Source: Pseudomonadota bacterium | Lineage (GTDB): Bacteria; Pseudomonadota; Gammaproteobacteria; SZUA-229 | Direction: 5' to 3' | Assembly: GCA_030673345.1 (NCBI GenBank) | Contig: DAOVJH010000081.1 | Location: forward strand, 1 to 6,732 | Length of the DNA stretch: 6,732 bases | In this document: one piece after another, positions 6,666 to 6,732 of the stretch | Position numbering within the stretch: position 1 is the stretch's first letter | Layout of the letters: each line of letters starts with the position of its first letter | Made by a program: the position numbers and the translations under genes | Notes under the pieces: generated by a model | Database searches by the model: none | Told to the model about the DNA's origin: nothing | Seen by the model: only the letters and a program-made list of their open reading frames with translations

Positions 6666-6732
6666 TTACTCAGAAGAAGACCTCATCTCCTTCATCTTCT
6701 TCCCCATAAACCGCGTATAAAGCACAGTCCCC
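6666..6732 (-). CDS. Possible 3' end of a convergent gene, unidentified (truncated by window edge)
   Basis: Reading the minus strand from the right edge, a frame stays open for 21 complete codons and ends in TAA at 6668-6666. The peptide is rich in Lys, Met and Arg with a Ser-Ser-Ser-Glu end, and contains TRFMGKKMKEM. A basic tail of this kind would suit the cytoplasmic end of a membrane protein, but the stretch is too short to assign a family. It faces the upstream operon, and a palindrome lies between them, which is a common arrangement for convergent genes. Chance could also leave 22 codons open, so this is tentative. Confidence 0.4.
   Translation of the reverse strand, partial: GTVLYTRFMGKKMKEMRSSSE

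Noticed and set aside
1..6732. CRISPR array, tRNA, rRNA, insertion sequence or attachment site
   Set aside because: No regularly spaced repeats, no recognisable tRNA or rRNA sequence, no transposase or integrase and no flanking duplications were seen.

Overview
The window holds three co-directional genes on the + strand, plus what looks like the tail of a convergent gene at the right edge. The organism is most likely a Gram-negative bacterium. All three proteins carry Sec-type signal peptides and belong to periplasmic or exported families. The isomerase domain is closest, from memory, to E. coli PpiA, and a palindrome with the GTAGGAGCGG core common in gammaproteobacterial REP-like repeats lies behind the last gene. 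A gammaproteobacterium is my best guess, but the taxonomy is inferred and not proven.

Layout: 1-79 is an AT-rich upstream region with a Shine-Dalgarno site. 80-3901 encodes a very large (1273 aa) exported multicopper oxidase with all four copper motifs in standard order, resembling the MofA class of putative Mn(II) oxidases. 3902-4038 is an intercistronic gap with two inverted repeats, the second a 15-bp terminator-like stem. 4039-5385 encodes a three-domain protein: a Sco copper chaperone/thioredoxin-fold domain, a class I cytochrome c domain and a PCuAC copper chaperone domain, each with its key residues intact. Five bases later, 5391-6590 encodes a fusion of a PpiA-like cyclophilin with a DsbA-like thiol oxidase (CPHC). 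6591-6665 holds a perfect 11-bp REP-like hairpin, and 6666-6732 may be the last 22 codons of a minus-strand gene.

Taken together, the genes read as a cuproenzyme production cassette. One gene encodes the oxidase, one encodes two copper-delivery domains tethered to a heme, and one encodes two folding catalysts (prolyl isomerisation and disulfide formation). From memory, the mof operon of Leptothrix discophora has a similar logic: mofA is an MCO, mofB was described as a peptidyl-prolyl isomerase-like gene and mofC as a gene with a c-type heme motif. Here the accessory functions appear as multi-domain fusions. Mn(II) as substrate is a hypothesis; the sequence supports a copper oxidase but does not reveal its substrate.
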